Source of the DNA: Anarhynchus alexandrinus
Taxonomy: Eukaryota; Chordata; Aves; Charadriiformes; Charadriidae
NCBI GenBank assembly: GCA_008711295.1
Contig: VUYV01000294.1
Coordinates: 325,360-389,359 of the forward strand
Direction of reading: 5' to 3'
Length of the DNA: 64,000 nt
The position numbers and the translations under genes are program-made. Numbering within the stretch: the first letter of the stretch is position 1; every line of letters begins with the position of its first letter. The notes under the pieces were generated by a model that was not told where the DNA came from, did no database searches, and saw only the letters and a program-made list of their open reading frames with translations. Below, piece after piece: positions 34,641-46,541 of this stretch.

Positions 34641-37600
34641 ATATACTTATGCTAGTCAGCTAGTTTCCCATTATAAGCTCTGGATAGATTCCTTCTGCAG
34701 GACTTCATTTATCTTGAATACTTCATGTAAGTTGGGACAAACTAACCTCTGGGGATGCCCATCCTCTTCTCCTTAGAGGGTAGAGAGCCTAGACAAGTAA
34801 ATTCAAAGGCTGAGGTTAGAAAGGACCTCCATGCTTTGAGCTTTGAAAGGGATATGGTATCTCTTTGTGGTCTTGGGATCTGAACAGCAATCAGCAGGAA
34901 CAAGAAGGCGCTGTCACAGCTGATCAGCACTTCTAGTGGCTACAGTGGCCTCCAGGGGGCTTTGCATCCGGCCCAAGCGATGGACAATTTTCCATAGTCT
35001 CAGCAATAGCTTTTGTGGGGCTCAAAGGCAGGTCCCCTGCAGACCAGAAGCAAGACTCAACTCAGTAGGCCGAGAAACCACTGCATGCCTTTAGCTAAAT
35101 TTGGCTGCTGAAGGGCAGCTCTACTGGAGTGAGGCAAAGAAGTGCTATTTTCCCTCAGGAAAGTTAGCTTTATTTTCTAAAGGTTAATGAGAAATAGAAG
35201 AAAATTAGGCTAGCCAAAAGAATGAAAATAAATGGGTTTTTTTCTTCTTTTTCCCCCCTCGTTTTTCAGAAAAATGCATGGCTTTGGTTTTTCTGCAGGC
35301 AGTTGCTTCATATCAGTGTACCATGTGGTGACTCAGACATTTTATTATTATAATCCGAGCCAAAGGGGAGATATATTTTATGAGAGCCATGTCTACCCCT
35401 TGTCTCTCCATACTGCATGTTTTCCTGAGTGAGGAGAAAACACAGTCAAAACTTTAAAGACTGTTCATAGTGTCTCTTGGCAGGTTGTAGACTGCCTTTG
35501 CTTTCAGCTAGCAAAGCTAAGAGAAACTCAGGTTTGCAGTGAGCTCACATGCAGCAGCAAAGGCAGAATTTGTTTCTAAGTCCCATAAAGCAGGGGTGGC
35601 AGATATTCCAGTAAAGATTTAGAGCTCCTAACACAAACCTAAAGACGACTACAAGGCAAGGGACCCTCACAACTGCGGTTCAGTTACTTTTGCTCAGCTG
35701 GCAAGCAATAAAGCGTTCAGATTCAGTAACTCCAATGCACTCAAAATGCATATCCAGAAGAGCAAAGACCACCAATCAGATTGCTCCTCCTACGTTTCCC
35801 CCTCCTAGGAAAACCTTAACTGTATCTCAGTTGCACACCCAGATAAGAACACCAAAAACTGGTTACATATCCTGAAAACACTCCATGAAGAGCTGCAAAG
35901 ACTCAGCAATTTGATTGCAGCAGCCAAAAGTTTGCCCCAGATTCAACTGTCTGGTGTAAATCCATGGTGAGTGACTACTGTGCAAAACTGACCCAAGGCA
36001 GGGGAAAAATCTGGCCTCCAGCTGACAAGTTTGTTTCCTAGACACAGGTCTGCCTTTTGAACTCCTAAACCTTTGACCATTGTGAAGCCACCAGGCCCCA
36101 GGAGCACATGGAATAAAAATAAATAGAAGGCTTGAGGTACATCTGGTGGAGCCAGTGGTTTCAGAGAGAGGTTACAGAGGAAACATTTTGACTGTGTTTA
36201 AGTGCTGCACAAACCAAAAACAGTTAACAAACACCCATCCCTCACACACAGGTGGAATTTGAGAGCTTTTAAAGTTTAAAACAATCATCGGATCAGACAA
36301 GATACCAGGTGGCTCCAAGTAACAAAGACGTATTCCTTTGAGTCAAGTTATGAGAAGTATTTCCTAAGGGAATGCCATATGAACCGTCTGATCTACTAGA
36401 TGTTTGTGGCACTCACGACACGCTTTATGATCTTTCCCAGAGATGATGTTTCTCTGGCACTAAGAACATCATCATTCTCCGCTTCTCAGCCTATTCTGAA
36501 AGCCCAGATGTATGCAAATAAAAAGGAAGTTCAATAAAAATCTAATTCCCAGAGTTCTTTAAGGGGAGAGAGGAGAACAAATTCCCATTGCGTTTCAGGA
36601 GGGCTGGGCATCCCAGCACATACCCGCACAGGCCAAAGATTTCGGATAAAGAGCAAAGGAAAAGCTTTGAATTATTCCAGAACTCCTTCCACTACCTCAC
36701 TTCCAGACAGATATGAAGTGACAATACCCTGAAACAAAGCAACACAACCAAGGAGAACATTATCAGATTATTCAGAACAATTCCCATTGTTAGTAACCCA
36801 GAATTCCTGACTTAGAACAACCTAGAATCAGGATCTCGGCAAGTCTTCAAAGCTGCTTAACTCTTTCAGTGGTGTCCCCCCACACCACCACAACAGAAGG
36901 GCTTTATTAAGCAGGAACATAAAAGGAAAGCATCTCTTATCGCAACAGGAGACAGACTGAAAGGAGGGAGTAAATGACTTTTACTAGACATAGCACATTC
37001 TCCAAGCAACATCGCTATAACCTGAGAGTGAGGAAAAGCCAGCGATTCCAGGCCTGCCAAATTATTTGGGATTGAATAGGATCCCATATCGTGACAATGA
37101 GTGATAATACAAAGCTCAAAGACGCAGAAAGAAATACTGTATGTTTTAAGTAACTGGCAGGAGCAGTTTCCACATTTCAGCGTTTTGGCAGGAGAATACA
37201 GGCTTGTTCTGGGACTACATATTCAAACCCCTCATTGATTTAAAGATAGAAAGTATTGCTAATGCAACCTCAACATGAGGAGGATGGTTTAAAAAAACCT
37301 ATCAATAACACTATTTTTTTTACTATCTTTTGCATGAGCACACATACCCACATTTTTTCAGCTGTTACTTTCAGTTAAAACTCGATTAATGGGAAAAAGA
37401 AACACTAAGGGAACTTTGATTTTAAAAGGGCCAAATATTAACGCAACATCCTGTGGAGCACTAAGGTGAAGGCTGGCAAAATTGCAAACCTGATGTTATT
37501 TAAAGGCAAAAGTGAAGAGTAAGGAAGGGAGCTGCAGCAAAAGCAGCCTGTAGTGACCCAGAAGAATTCCTGAAATAACCTAGTTTTGGCAACACCCTTC

Positions 37601-38999
37601 TCTGTGCACAGGAGGGGGATCAGAAGCGTGCTTCTGTGATTTGCGTGCTACTGACCTGTTGAGGAACAACAGGTTTTGAATTCCAGCCAGGACACCTGGA
37701 CTTCAGCACTGTGATACACATTACAAATAAACACTGACTGACACATATAGGGTACATTACCTCACCTCTTTGAAGACTAGCGGCATAAAAAACTAAGTTC
37801 TCTGGAGACTTCAAGTCAGTGGATGTATTCATGACCTACTTGTAGGTAACACAGCAGTCACAGCTGTTAGCTGAACAAGCTTGTAGAATGGCATTTTTTT
37901 TTGTTGCATCTATTCAGTTATTTGGTATAGGGGAACTTGGCGCATATTTAAAGCCAGTAGGTCCTACCTCAATGCATGTGCTCAAACACCCTCCTCACTT
38001 GAAGCTAAACCTGAAATCCACAAGAGCTTTAGGTACAGTAGGAAAGTTTCACACCAGCCATTCTCAACCCATCTGTGATCCACTCAGATACAGTTGGGAA
38101 CTTGGCGCACACTCCCTGTTCACCTTCAAAATGGTTCCCAGCAGAAGAGACAATGGACCATGAAACACCAAGCGCTCACACCAAAGTCTATCCTGATGAA
38201 TCAATGTAGCTATGTAATAATGCTACAAGACAATCACAAGAGGTGCAATACTATGAGCTGATCTCAGGAAAACACCAAAAAGATTGATTCCCCCAAGAAA
38301 TGCCTCCCCCTTCCCATATTTCTTTACAATACGTTAACGAGCAGGTAGACTATAACTCAAGTATGCAGAAGACACAATAGACATGGATGCACAAGACAGA
38401 GGAACAAGTACTTGATCCAAGCCATGGCAGCCACCAGCAACAGCTGCCAAAAGCAGGCCAGTCCACTGTGACAGATATCTTTGTCACACTCCCCTGCTAA
38501 CAGTTCATGAGAAATGAAGATCTTAATGGAGAGCAGCCAGAGCCGCTCTATCTAGGACTGACTTTGGGTCATGTGTTTTATTAAAGCAGTTCCTCAAGGA
38601 ACCAGAAAACAGAGCAGAAAAAAATAGAAACCTCTTAAGAAAGATTAGTGGAAGAAGTTAAAATGCAAACACAGCACAAATGCATAGCAGACTTCTGCTC
38701 CTCCATTGGTGCATGCTGCACTCACGAGATCTTTCTTCACCCAAAATGAGTTGATATGTGAATAAACAATGACAACAACAGGGACCACAAGACCAAACAG
38801 CGACTGGCTAATGGTTCCCTCTAGTATTCTGCCTCCTCACACTACGCATCATGTTGTGGTAAAGACCTTCCTCAATAAAACCTAGAAGATGCCACAACCA
38901 CCACTTTACAGTGATAAACGGGAGACACCTCATCACCCGTTCCTCACAGGAGGCCAGTGTGGACTACTATCCTGAACCCCCCCCACCCAGAGTGAAAGT
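34641..38999. other. Non-coding unique sequence
   Basis: No gene recognised. GGCTGAGGTTAGAAAGGACC at 34809-34828 resembles a CR1 3' tail but is too short to call. A C/T-rich and T-rich patch lies at about 35236-35268. Open frames are all under 95 aa. Confidence 0.5.
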
Positions 39000-41900
39000 C
39001 ACATTGCGGTGAGCAGAGTGGGAACAAACTGCTCACTGTAAGAAGTGCCTTCATCTTCATACAGTCTGATGAGAGACTGTCTGACTTCAAACAGCCGCAG
39101 CGTGTCTGAGGCACTTACAGCCATTTCAGATGTGGGGTACTGAGTCACACAGCAAACACATACAAACAGGGGATTGAGAACAACTTTTCTGTGCAGCTAC
39201 AGTAGAGCTGAGGGCCCCGTATATTTATAAAATGGCTGCTAGCCAGAGAGACTTCTGAGCTTGCCTTGCTGCCCGAGGCTAGGGAATGATTGCAGCATGC
39301 AAGGTTCAGCCAGGCCCCCCAACAGATTTTATTTATGCGTCTCTGCTTTCATCTCCCCCTCATACACAGTAGCTTAAACATTGTCTCCATGCTTAACCAT
39401 ACAACTTGCAAACACCTCTCCATCTTAAGACTACAGACAGGCAGATTGCTCTTGGGTCATTAAATTCAGTCTTATTGTATGAACCAACTACCATGTAATC
39501 CTCTCCTCCTTACTTTACTATATTTTTTAAGGAACAAAAAAATCCCTGATTTTTATTGTCAACAAACAATCCCAGAACCTGATTTCTTGACTGTTTAGGA
39601 AACCCATGCACATCCTTTTGTCTTGGGCAAACATTCTTTGTAGCTAACCAGCACATGCTTTTTCCTTGTGTGTTAATTTAAGCCCAGAAAGTCTTCCCCA
39701 GCCCTCTCCTCTCACCTGAGGCACAGATTCCCAGTAGCTGCAGTGCCCTGTACTTGGGGAACTCCTCCATATCCAAGTGGCTGAGCCCCTTAATCCAGCT
39801 GAGCATGCTAACCTCTTTGAGAAGTTCACCCTTTTGAAATCAACAAACTGAGCTGCAAGGGTAGCTTTATATAGTCTTCCGTTTCATTTAAAAATTAATC
39901 ATCTCATGGTCACTAGCCCGTCTACAGCTTTCTAGTTTCTGCACCAAAAAGAAGCAGTACCAGAACTGACTGAAGGAGGAAGAACAATCTGAAAAAATAA
40001 TTCATCAGCCCTTGATGCTAACAACTTTTTGAGGCTTTTCAATCTATACCTGAGAAATCAAAGCCACCACAACACATCAAATGAATCTGTGGCCTATGGA
40101 AGAGTCTCAGTGCTAGAAGCTCATAGCCAAAATTATTTTGACCAACACACACCCATTTCTCATCCATTCATACTACCCTTACCAGTTTTGTCACAGAAAT
40201 ATAGCAATATTTCTACATACATAGACAAGGCTGCATTCCATCTCTGCCTTTCCTGAGCAACCAATCAAATTCAACAATACTTCTGCTTCACTGTCCCTTT
40301 GTTTACCCCAAGATGCTCACTTTCACACCTAGCACAATTAAGTTCCTGCATTTTTTACCCAGACTCACAACATTTTACACAGATATATTTCAGCTGTCTC
40401 TTATTGATCCAACTCCATACCCCAAACAGATGAGACACTACTTTACCACTAACATACCACCCACTCAAACAAGCATCAGTGCTTTCTTTTTCCCATCTAC
40501 CCACTGACATTTGTCCATTACCACATGCTTATTTACCTGATTTTCTTTCCTGAAGCTGTAGATATTCTCCTCTGTCTTCAACTTCCTAGTTTCTCTGTGT
40601 CCTTGCTCCTTCCTAAGCTCCATTCCTCAGCTATCACTGTGGGCTACACCTCTCCTCTTGTGGGGGCTAGTTGCTCATCTCCTTTTCTTTACTAACATCT
40701 CTTTTGTTTCTGGGGTTTTTTCACCTCTTCAGCAAAAAAAAACACCTTTATTTTTAGGCCTCATCTGCTAGTAAACCCCTTCCTCCATTCTGCCCTCATA
40801 GTCGCACAAGCACAGGCCCTTCACCCTAGGTGGACACCTGTCCTTTGTAGTCTCATGCTTGTTAGAAGTCCATCACACATGCAGCCTCCTTGCCTCTCTT
40901 GCACACCAGCTGAAGACAAGTGGTCTCAGCTGCAGCTCCAGCCTTCAAATCTTCTCTCCCATGCTCTGCAGCTGTTTCAGGCCTACATGGCCTCTGCAAG
41001 AAACCCTCAGTAGGATAATATCCATCCACAGCACCTTCCTCTAGTCACACTCCTGTGCTCAACCAGCCTTTGAACCTTCCCAATAACTGTGACTATAATC
41101 ATTGTCTTCCTCTTTTGAAAAGAAAGGGTACACCCACTCCATCCTCTTCCCTACCTACTCCCTTATCCACAAGCCCTCAATGAGCCCTAGCTAGTTGGTG
41201 GTAGAATTTTGCCTGGATCAGCTCCACCCTTTAATTAAGCTCATCTAGGAGCAGAGGTAGCCTCTCAGCAGTAAGGCTGCTGTCACTCTCCAAAGGTCCA
41301 GCAGACAGACCTGTGACAGCCTGTGTATCCCCCCAAACTAAGATTGTCTCCTTGTTCCTGGGAGCAAGTCCCATACAGCCCCCTTCCCAAACATCACACC
41401 ACCTGCTAACTTGCTTGTTGGCCCTCATGGATTGGAGCTTTTTCTACCTCTTAGTGCCACAGAAGGGACAAGTAAAGGTGAGGTTTGTTGGAAAGAAATA
41501 TGGGAACTTTCAGTCCTTTCTCACAAGGAAATACCTGTTTCATGAGGCAGTCCACAGGTCCTTCTGATTGGGGGAACCAGAGAGGTGGCAGTACCCTCTG
41601 TGGTAGAGACACCTCCTCTCTGAGTAAACAGGCATAAGTCTGGTGCACATCATGTCTCTACGTGGACTTCAGACCTGACCCTGTTAATGAATGAGGACAA
41701 GTGACACCAGCTCTGCATCCACTAACAGCTGCTGTGTGCAGACTAGAGAATACAGCACCATCATCCAGCACAATCACCAGCTCAGACCCCATCCATCATC
41801 TAGCAGCTCAGAGTTAAATGGATGTTCTTGTTTACAGGGATGAAGGGAAATGACTGCTTCTAGCTCCATGGTCTTCTTGGCTCATATTCATAATTTAGTA

Positions 41901-42480
41901 CTATCATCACAGTCAGTACTTCTCCAACTGGAAAAGGAGAAAGCAGATAGCCTGGCTCCACATTACTGATATGGCCCACCACTGTCAGCAGGCCCCTTCC
42001 AAGCCAAGACTTGATTGAGAGTGGACAGGAGCTTAGACATTCCTGGTGAAGAGGTAATCACCATGTCCATTGCTACATGAAGACCCAGGAAGGAATCAGA
42101 GGGGAAGGATGATGTGATGAAGAGAAGCTCCACAGTATGAAGGTATGGATGTCAATCTGCTCTATAGGAATATTTCAATTTAGTTAATCCCAGAATCTTG
42201 CACTATTGAATGCAGCGAAAGGATGGAGAGGTAGATGAGAAGCAGTGAAAAACTGAAGAGAAAGCAACACAGGTGAATAACTGAATGAATGGAAAGGATA
42301 CGAGAGAACCAGAAATGCTGCAAATATCAGAGATATCAGCCTCTCAATGCATCACAAGAAAAATAATTAAATTTTCTAAAGGATGGCATATCAGAATGAA
42401 TGTAAGAGTTAACAAAAGCAAGGCAGTTTTTAGGAGGAAGTTCACTACAATGTTGCCATCAATTGGGCGCACACAAAAGG
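39000..42480. other. Non-coding unique sequence
   Basis: No gene or repeat recognised. 40300-41100 is C/T-rich on the plus strand with short hydrophilic open frames and no motif. There is an A9 run near 40734-40742. Confidence 0.5.
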
Positions 42481-42660
42481 TCAGATTCTCCGCTGACATT
42501 GCTGCATTGACTCCAATAAAACTACTATTTTGCAATGCTGATGAGATTATACCTGGCCCTGTATCTAGCTACCCCTTTTTATGATCTAAGATTTACTGGC
42601 AAAGCTCTGTTGAAATCAATAGGGCTGTGCTGTTATGCATTTGCACAAGGATCCAGCCCA
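42481..42660. repeat. Ancient interspersed repeat traces (two adjoining)
   Basis: 42481-42563 reads TCAGATTCTCCGCTGACATT, CTGCATTGACTCCAATAAAA, TGCTGATGAGATTATACC and TGGCCCTG. This matches the old amniote repeat pattern 'CAGATTCTCAGCTGG...CATTGACTTCAATGG...GAGGATCTGGCCC'. At 42601-42660, GTTGAAATCAATAGGGCTG and TTTGCACAAGGATCCAGCCC match a related pattern. The inverted halves suggest a non-autonomous, DNA-transposon-like origin. The family name is unknown to me. Confidence 0.5.
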
Positions 42661-44269
42661 AGTGTTTCCCTCTTTATCTGGAAAATGTAGAAAATGTGCC
42701 ACTTTTGATGGCAAAGGGGCAATCTGAGGAAATTTCCTCTTTTCTAGTATGGCTGCTATGCCTGTTCTCTTCTTTTCTCTTCTCTGCATCTGGGTAATTG
42801 CATTTCAAGTGAAGGCTTTCTAGCCAGCAAAAGGAGGCCCTGCAAAATGAGTTAGAGGAAACCACAATTTTGGCATCAGAGCCAGCATCCTTCTCTGAAT
42901 CCTCACGCCGAGTCTGGCTGTCTGAAAAGCTCTGCTTGAAAAGGAGCGCAACATTTCTTCACATGCATGTGAAAACAGCTGCAAATATTTCCCCTTGGTC
43001 TATCACGTGCACATGAATCCATGCTCCGTTGAACCCCCAGATATGTGAAAATATAACCCATGTTAACTGATACAACAAACACCTAGGCACTGAGGAAAGC
43101 ATGCAAGTCCATAGCACCTCCTTGTGAAGACATATACCCATTTACACATGGAGTTTTCACCTCATATACAACCAGCAGTCCAAACAATGAGCAGACACAG
43201 AGCATCTGTGGGCACCAGGCTGGACCATGACCTCTGTCACAGCATAACTTGCGCTGCCCAGGTGGAGCTCTCATCCTTCTGAGTGGCAGAGGTGCACAAA
43301 TAAGAAAAGGATTTCAGCTGATGCTGATGCTACTGATGTAGAAAAGGATTTCAGCTTCCAGCTCTAACAATAGAGGCTTGTCCTTTTGGATCCAGAGGCT
43401 TCAGGTTCAGTTCCCACAGATGATCCACCCAGAGTGGTTGTCAGAGCAACCCTGTCCCTCGAGGTAGGGACTTACTGGAAATGACTTTGTAATTATTTGA
43501 GCTCATTCAGGGGAACAGTCCAAAGTTGTGCATACACAACCCTCTCCAGAGTGGAGGCGAATGATCTGAAATCCCACCTGGCCACCTATCTGTATGAGCT
43601 TTTACACAGACCAGAGCCAGAACCAAATCCTGTGTGATGAAGCAAGAAATCTTTCCTCGGCACCTTCTGCATCCTTCACCCTCCCCACCACCCTGCATTT
43701 ACTTCTAAGTGAATGCCATGGTGGTGGAACCTGCTGGCCCAGCAGCATTGACATTTTGTGTTTATCTGCACCAAGCGGAGCTGCCACACGTGGTCCTCTT
43801 CTACCAACATCCAACCTGTCCGAGTGGGGAGAAAGCTGGGTGACTTCTAGGACTAGCCAGCCACTCACCCGACATAAAAATAATGGAAGGAGCTTGGTGA
43901 GACAAACTGAGCTGACTTAAGAAACCAATGGACAATCTCTCAAGGGGAGACAAGCAAGGAACAACAAAACCAAAAAGACTGGGGTTAAAAATCACTTCAA
44001 AAACATGAAACTGCTAGTTCTAAGCATGCTGTGAATCTGTTTACCGTGTATTTTAATCATGTAACTGATCAGTCCACTGTAACATACACCACATGTTAAG
44101 ATAGATGCAGCAGATATAAAACCAGTCTGATTTCACACAGTAAAAATGTGTACATGCAAACAGAAATACATCAAATGCATTTCATACAAAGCGTTTCTTC
44201 TTATCATTTTAAATACATATCCCAATTGTTTTGCCCAGTTTGAAGCCCACTTGAACATTCTGGGACTGT
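42661..44269. other. Non-coding unique sequence with a short internal duplication
   Basis: AGAAAAGGATTTCAGCT occurs at 43303-43319 and again at 43340-43356, a 37-bp period. No gene recognised. The 108-aa plus-strand frame at 43594-43920 lacks recognisable features. Confidence 0.55.
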
Positions 44270-44330
44270 CCCAAATCCCATACGGGTCAAGACCTCACTG
44301 ACTCCAGTGGGTGTTGGATCAGATCCTACG
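44270..44330. repeat. Ancient palindromic repeat trace
   Basis: CCCAAATCCCATACGGGTCA, CCTCACTGACTCCAGTGGGT and GTTGGATCAGATCCTA follow the 'ATCCAAAGCCCA...TTGACTTCAGTGGG...TTGGATCAGGCCC' pattern seen elsewhere in this window. Diverged and short. Confidence 0.5.
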
Positions 44331-44589
44331 AGATCAAAATTCCTGTAAGGACTAGTGTTTCAGTGTGGTTGGGTTCACATTCCATACAGAATACACTGTA
44401 GTTACACCATCCTTACAGTGTAGCTACAGCGTAACATTAGAGCCAAACTGCTACAAACGTGGACTGGGAAGAAATTTAGCAGTCTGGATGATGAGCAAGT
44501 CAAAAATACGATATATCTGTTGTCCACCTCTGCCGAGGCTCCTGTGAAGCATCACCAGTGAATATTCAGCTAGTGTGTTTTGGCCCCTT

Positions 44590-44720
44590 CTTACCCATTC
44601 GAGTCATTAATCATTCATCTTAATTATCTCGGTGGTATTTCATGCTCCTCCCCCACCCACGCCGCCTGTCTGTTTGTGGTATCCATCTGTTGTTCCTAAT
44701 CATATACTTGGACTGCAAGA
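44590..44720. promoter_or_regulatory. Candidate conserved element, homeodomain sites
   Basis: GAGTCATTAATCATTCATCT followed by TAATTATCTCGGTGG packs four TAAT/ATTA-type cores into about 30 bp. It is followed by CCACCCACGCCGCC (a GLI/KLF-like C-rich site). Non-repetitive. Inference from motif content only. Confidence 0.28.
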
Positions 44721-46410
44721 TCTCTGGAGAAAGGGCCATTTACTCCTGACATGTGCACAGCACTTCATGCACTCCAACCTCAGCCACCAGTTGAGACCTC
44801 ACATTATGTCCCGCCTCAACTCACAGTAACTAATGATAATCGTCAGATACGCTGTGCACGCATAGACGCACAAGTGTATATATCCTCACACGCAGCCTGT
44901 ATACATGCATGTATATTAGGAATGCACACACACGTAGAAGTCTACTGGAGACAGATCTGTCCGCAGTTAAGGCAGGTGCCACTGAGATCAGGGGAAGGAG
45001 GAAAGAGAGGCGCACGATGAAAAGTTTCAAACGTGAAATTTTAGCTGAAACTATCTTCTGCCGGCTCACCCCCTCTAGCTGCGGTCCACAGCCTTGCAGC
45101 ACCACACAGAGCAGGAGCCACTCGCTACACCTCACTCACAACACAGTTGCCCAGTGCATGAAAATACCTTTTTGAATTGAACTGCAGGGGAACATCTAAG
45201 GTGTTGTGGGGTCTGGTGACAAACACGCTAATACCTGCGTGGACTCCCACGGGAGCGTGCTTTTGCAAAGCTCACCATGTGCACTGTGGCACAGAGAGGA
45301 ACAGCAATGTCGGTGAGGCTGAACAAGTCTTCTCTGGTTTTAAGCTACTTGTCATTTCAAAACTTTCTTTTGGTTTGTTGGATATAGCAAAAAACGGCTT
45401 GAAATATTACCGAAATGTATTTGTATGTTGATCTGCACCTGAAAGGGAACATTTAGCTGGATCAGGCCTGGAATGAATGATGAGACAAAAATTTCCAGAA
45501 CCAGTTGTCCTCCACTAATACCATTTTCATTCATGTTTTGCTCACCTAGATGAACTTCTCCTGTTTTCCCATATTCACAGATACACAGATATCAAGACAG
45601 GCAAAGACAAATCGACCTTTCTTCTTCATACTGCATATGAGTAAAAGCTCACCCATATATCCTCACTCATAAAGCTCACCCAATATCCTCTGCCAAGCCC
45701 CAAGACTGAAGTCCAGTCTAATATTTCAAGCAAAGACAAGCACAGTCTACGAGGCACAGAGCATCAACAAAGTTTAAGCCCTCGTGTAAACCTGTGTGCA
45801 CTGAAGAGGAGACATTCCCACAGCTAGGGCTAGGTGTGCCAGCTCCCTCCAAAATCCTGTGCTCCGCATCAGCCTTATCTGGGACATGAATGCTCAGAGC
45901 TGGTGGGAGAGGCTGTGATTCTGCATTTCAGTCAGGGTTAAGTACCCAGACAGCACTTGCATCCCCATCTGATGGGTCTTCTCCCAGAAAAGGATGTTGA
46001 GGCACTCTCCATCACTTGTGGCACCATCTCTCATGATGGAAAAGAAGACTGAAGGATCTGATTCTGTTCTGAAGGAATCTGAAGGAATTGATTCTGTTCC
46101 ATGAAGAGACTCCCTGCATGTTTTTGGGAACAAACAGAGGACTTTACTCTGAAGGGCTGTCATTGTCCCTCTAACACTGAAGTCACTTCAACAGAGATGG
46201 ACACAGGGATTAAAAAAAAATAAAAAAAAACCACGCGTCAGGACAAGGCACACACAATGGGTCTGTCTGGTACATTGCTAATGACTATCATCTGGGTACA
46301 ACAACGATAGGATGAGAAACTATTTCTTAATGTACACAGAGCAGAGGAAACCCCTTAAGCAAACATACCAGCAGAACAATTAGATGGTTAATCACAACGT
46401 TGGCCATAAG
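44721..46410. other. Non-coding unique sequence with two short duplications
   Basis: AAAGCTCACCCATATATCCTC at 45644-45664 is repeated nearly exactly at 45671-45690. At 46051-46070 GAAGGATCTGATTCTGTTCT recurs as GAAGGAATTGATTCTGTTCC at 46081-46100. An A-rich run lies at 46212-46230. Alternating purine-pyrimidine CA/TA sequence occurs at about 44876-44935. No gene recognised. Confidence 0.6.
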
Positions 46411-46438
46411 AGGTTTTCTCCATTTTTCCACTTCAAAG

Positions 46439-46541
46439 GAGCAGTGATTAATAAACAGCGTTGCCTCTTCTGGAGAGATGAGTCAGCCCTCTGCCCACGC
46501 TGGGGTTATCCTCACACTGCTGCTGCTGCTGTTCAGAGCAT
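46439..46541 (+). CDS. Candidate signal-peptide exon (partial gene, unidentified)
   Basis: A plausible exon. A pyrimidine-rich acceptor tract ending in CACTTCAAAG at 46438 precedes a short leader. An ATG lies at 46478 with purine at -3. The frame starts MSQPSAHAG and runs into a hydrophobic core VILTLLLLLF, typical of a cleaved signal peptide. It then meets a strong donor, GTGAGT, at 46542, after 64 coding bases (21 codons plus one base). Phase-1 donors directly after a signal peptide are typical of secreted and immunoglobulin-superfamily membrane proteins. I do not recognise the protein and see no partner exon in the window, so the gene would have to extend downstream over a large intron. 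Against it: the leucines come from a CTG triplet run (46517-46531), which could arise by chance. Confidence 0.3.

Noticed and set aside
34806..34832. GGCTGAGGTTAGAAAGGACC as another CR1 3' tail
   Set aside because: Only about 20 bases match and neither side continues as CR1, so it is too short to support.
44876..44935. Alternating CA/TA stretch as a CA microsatellite
   Set aside because: The alternation is irregular and broken, with no run of more than a few units.
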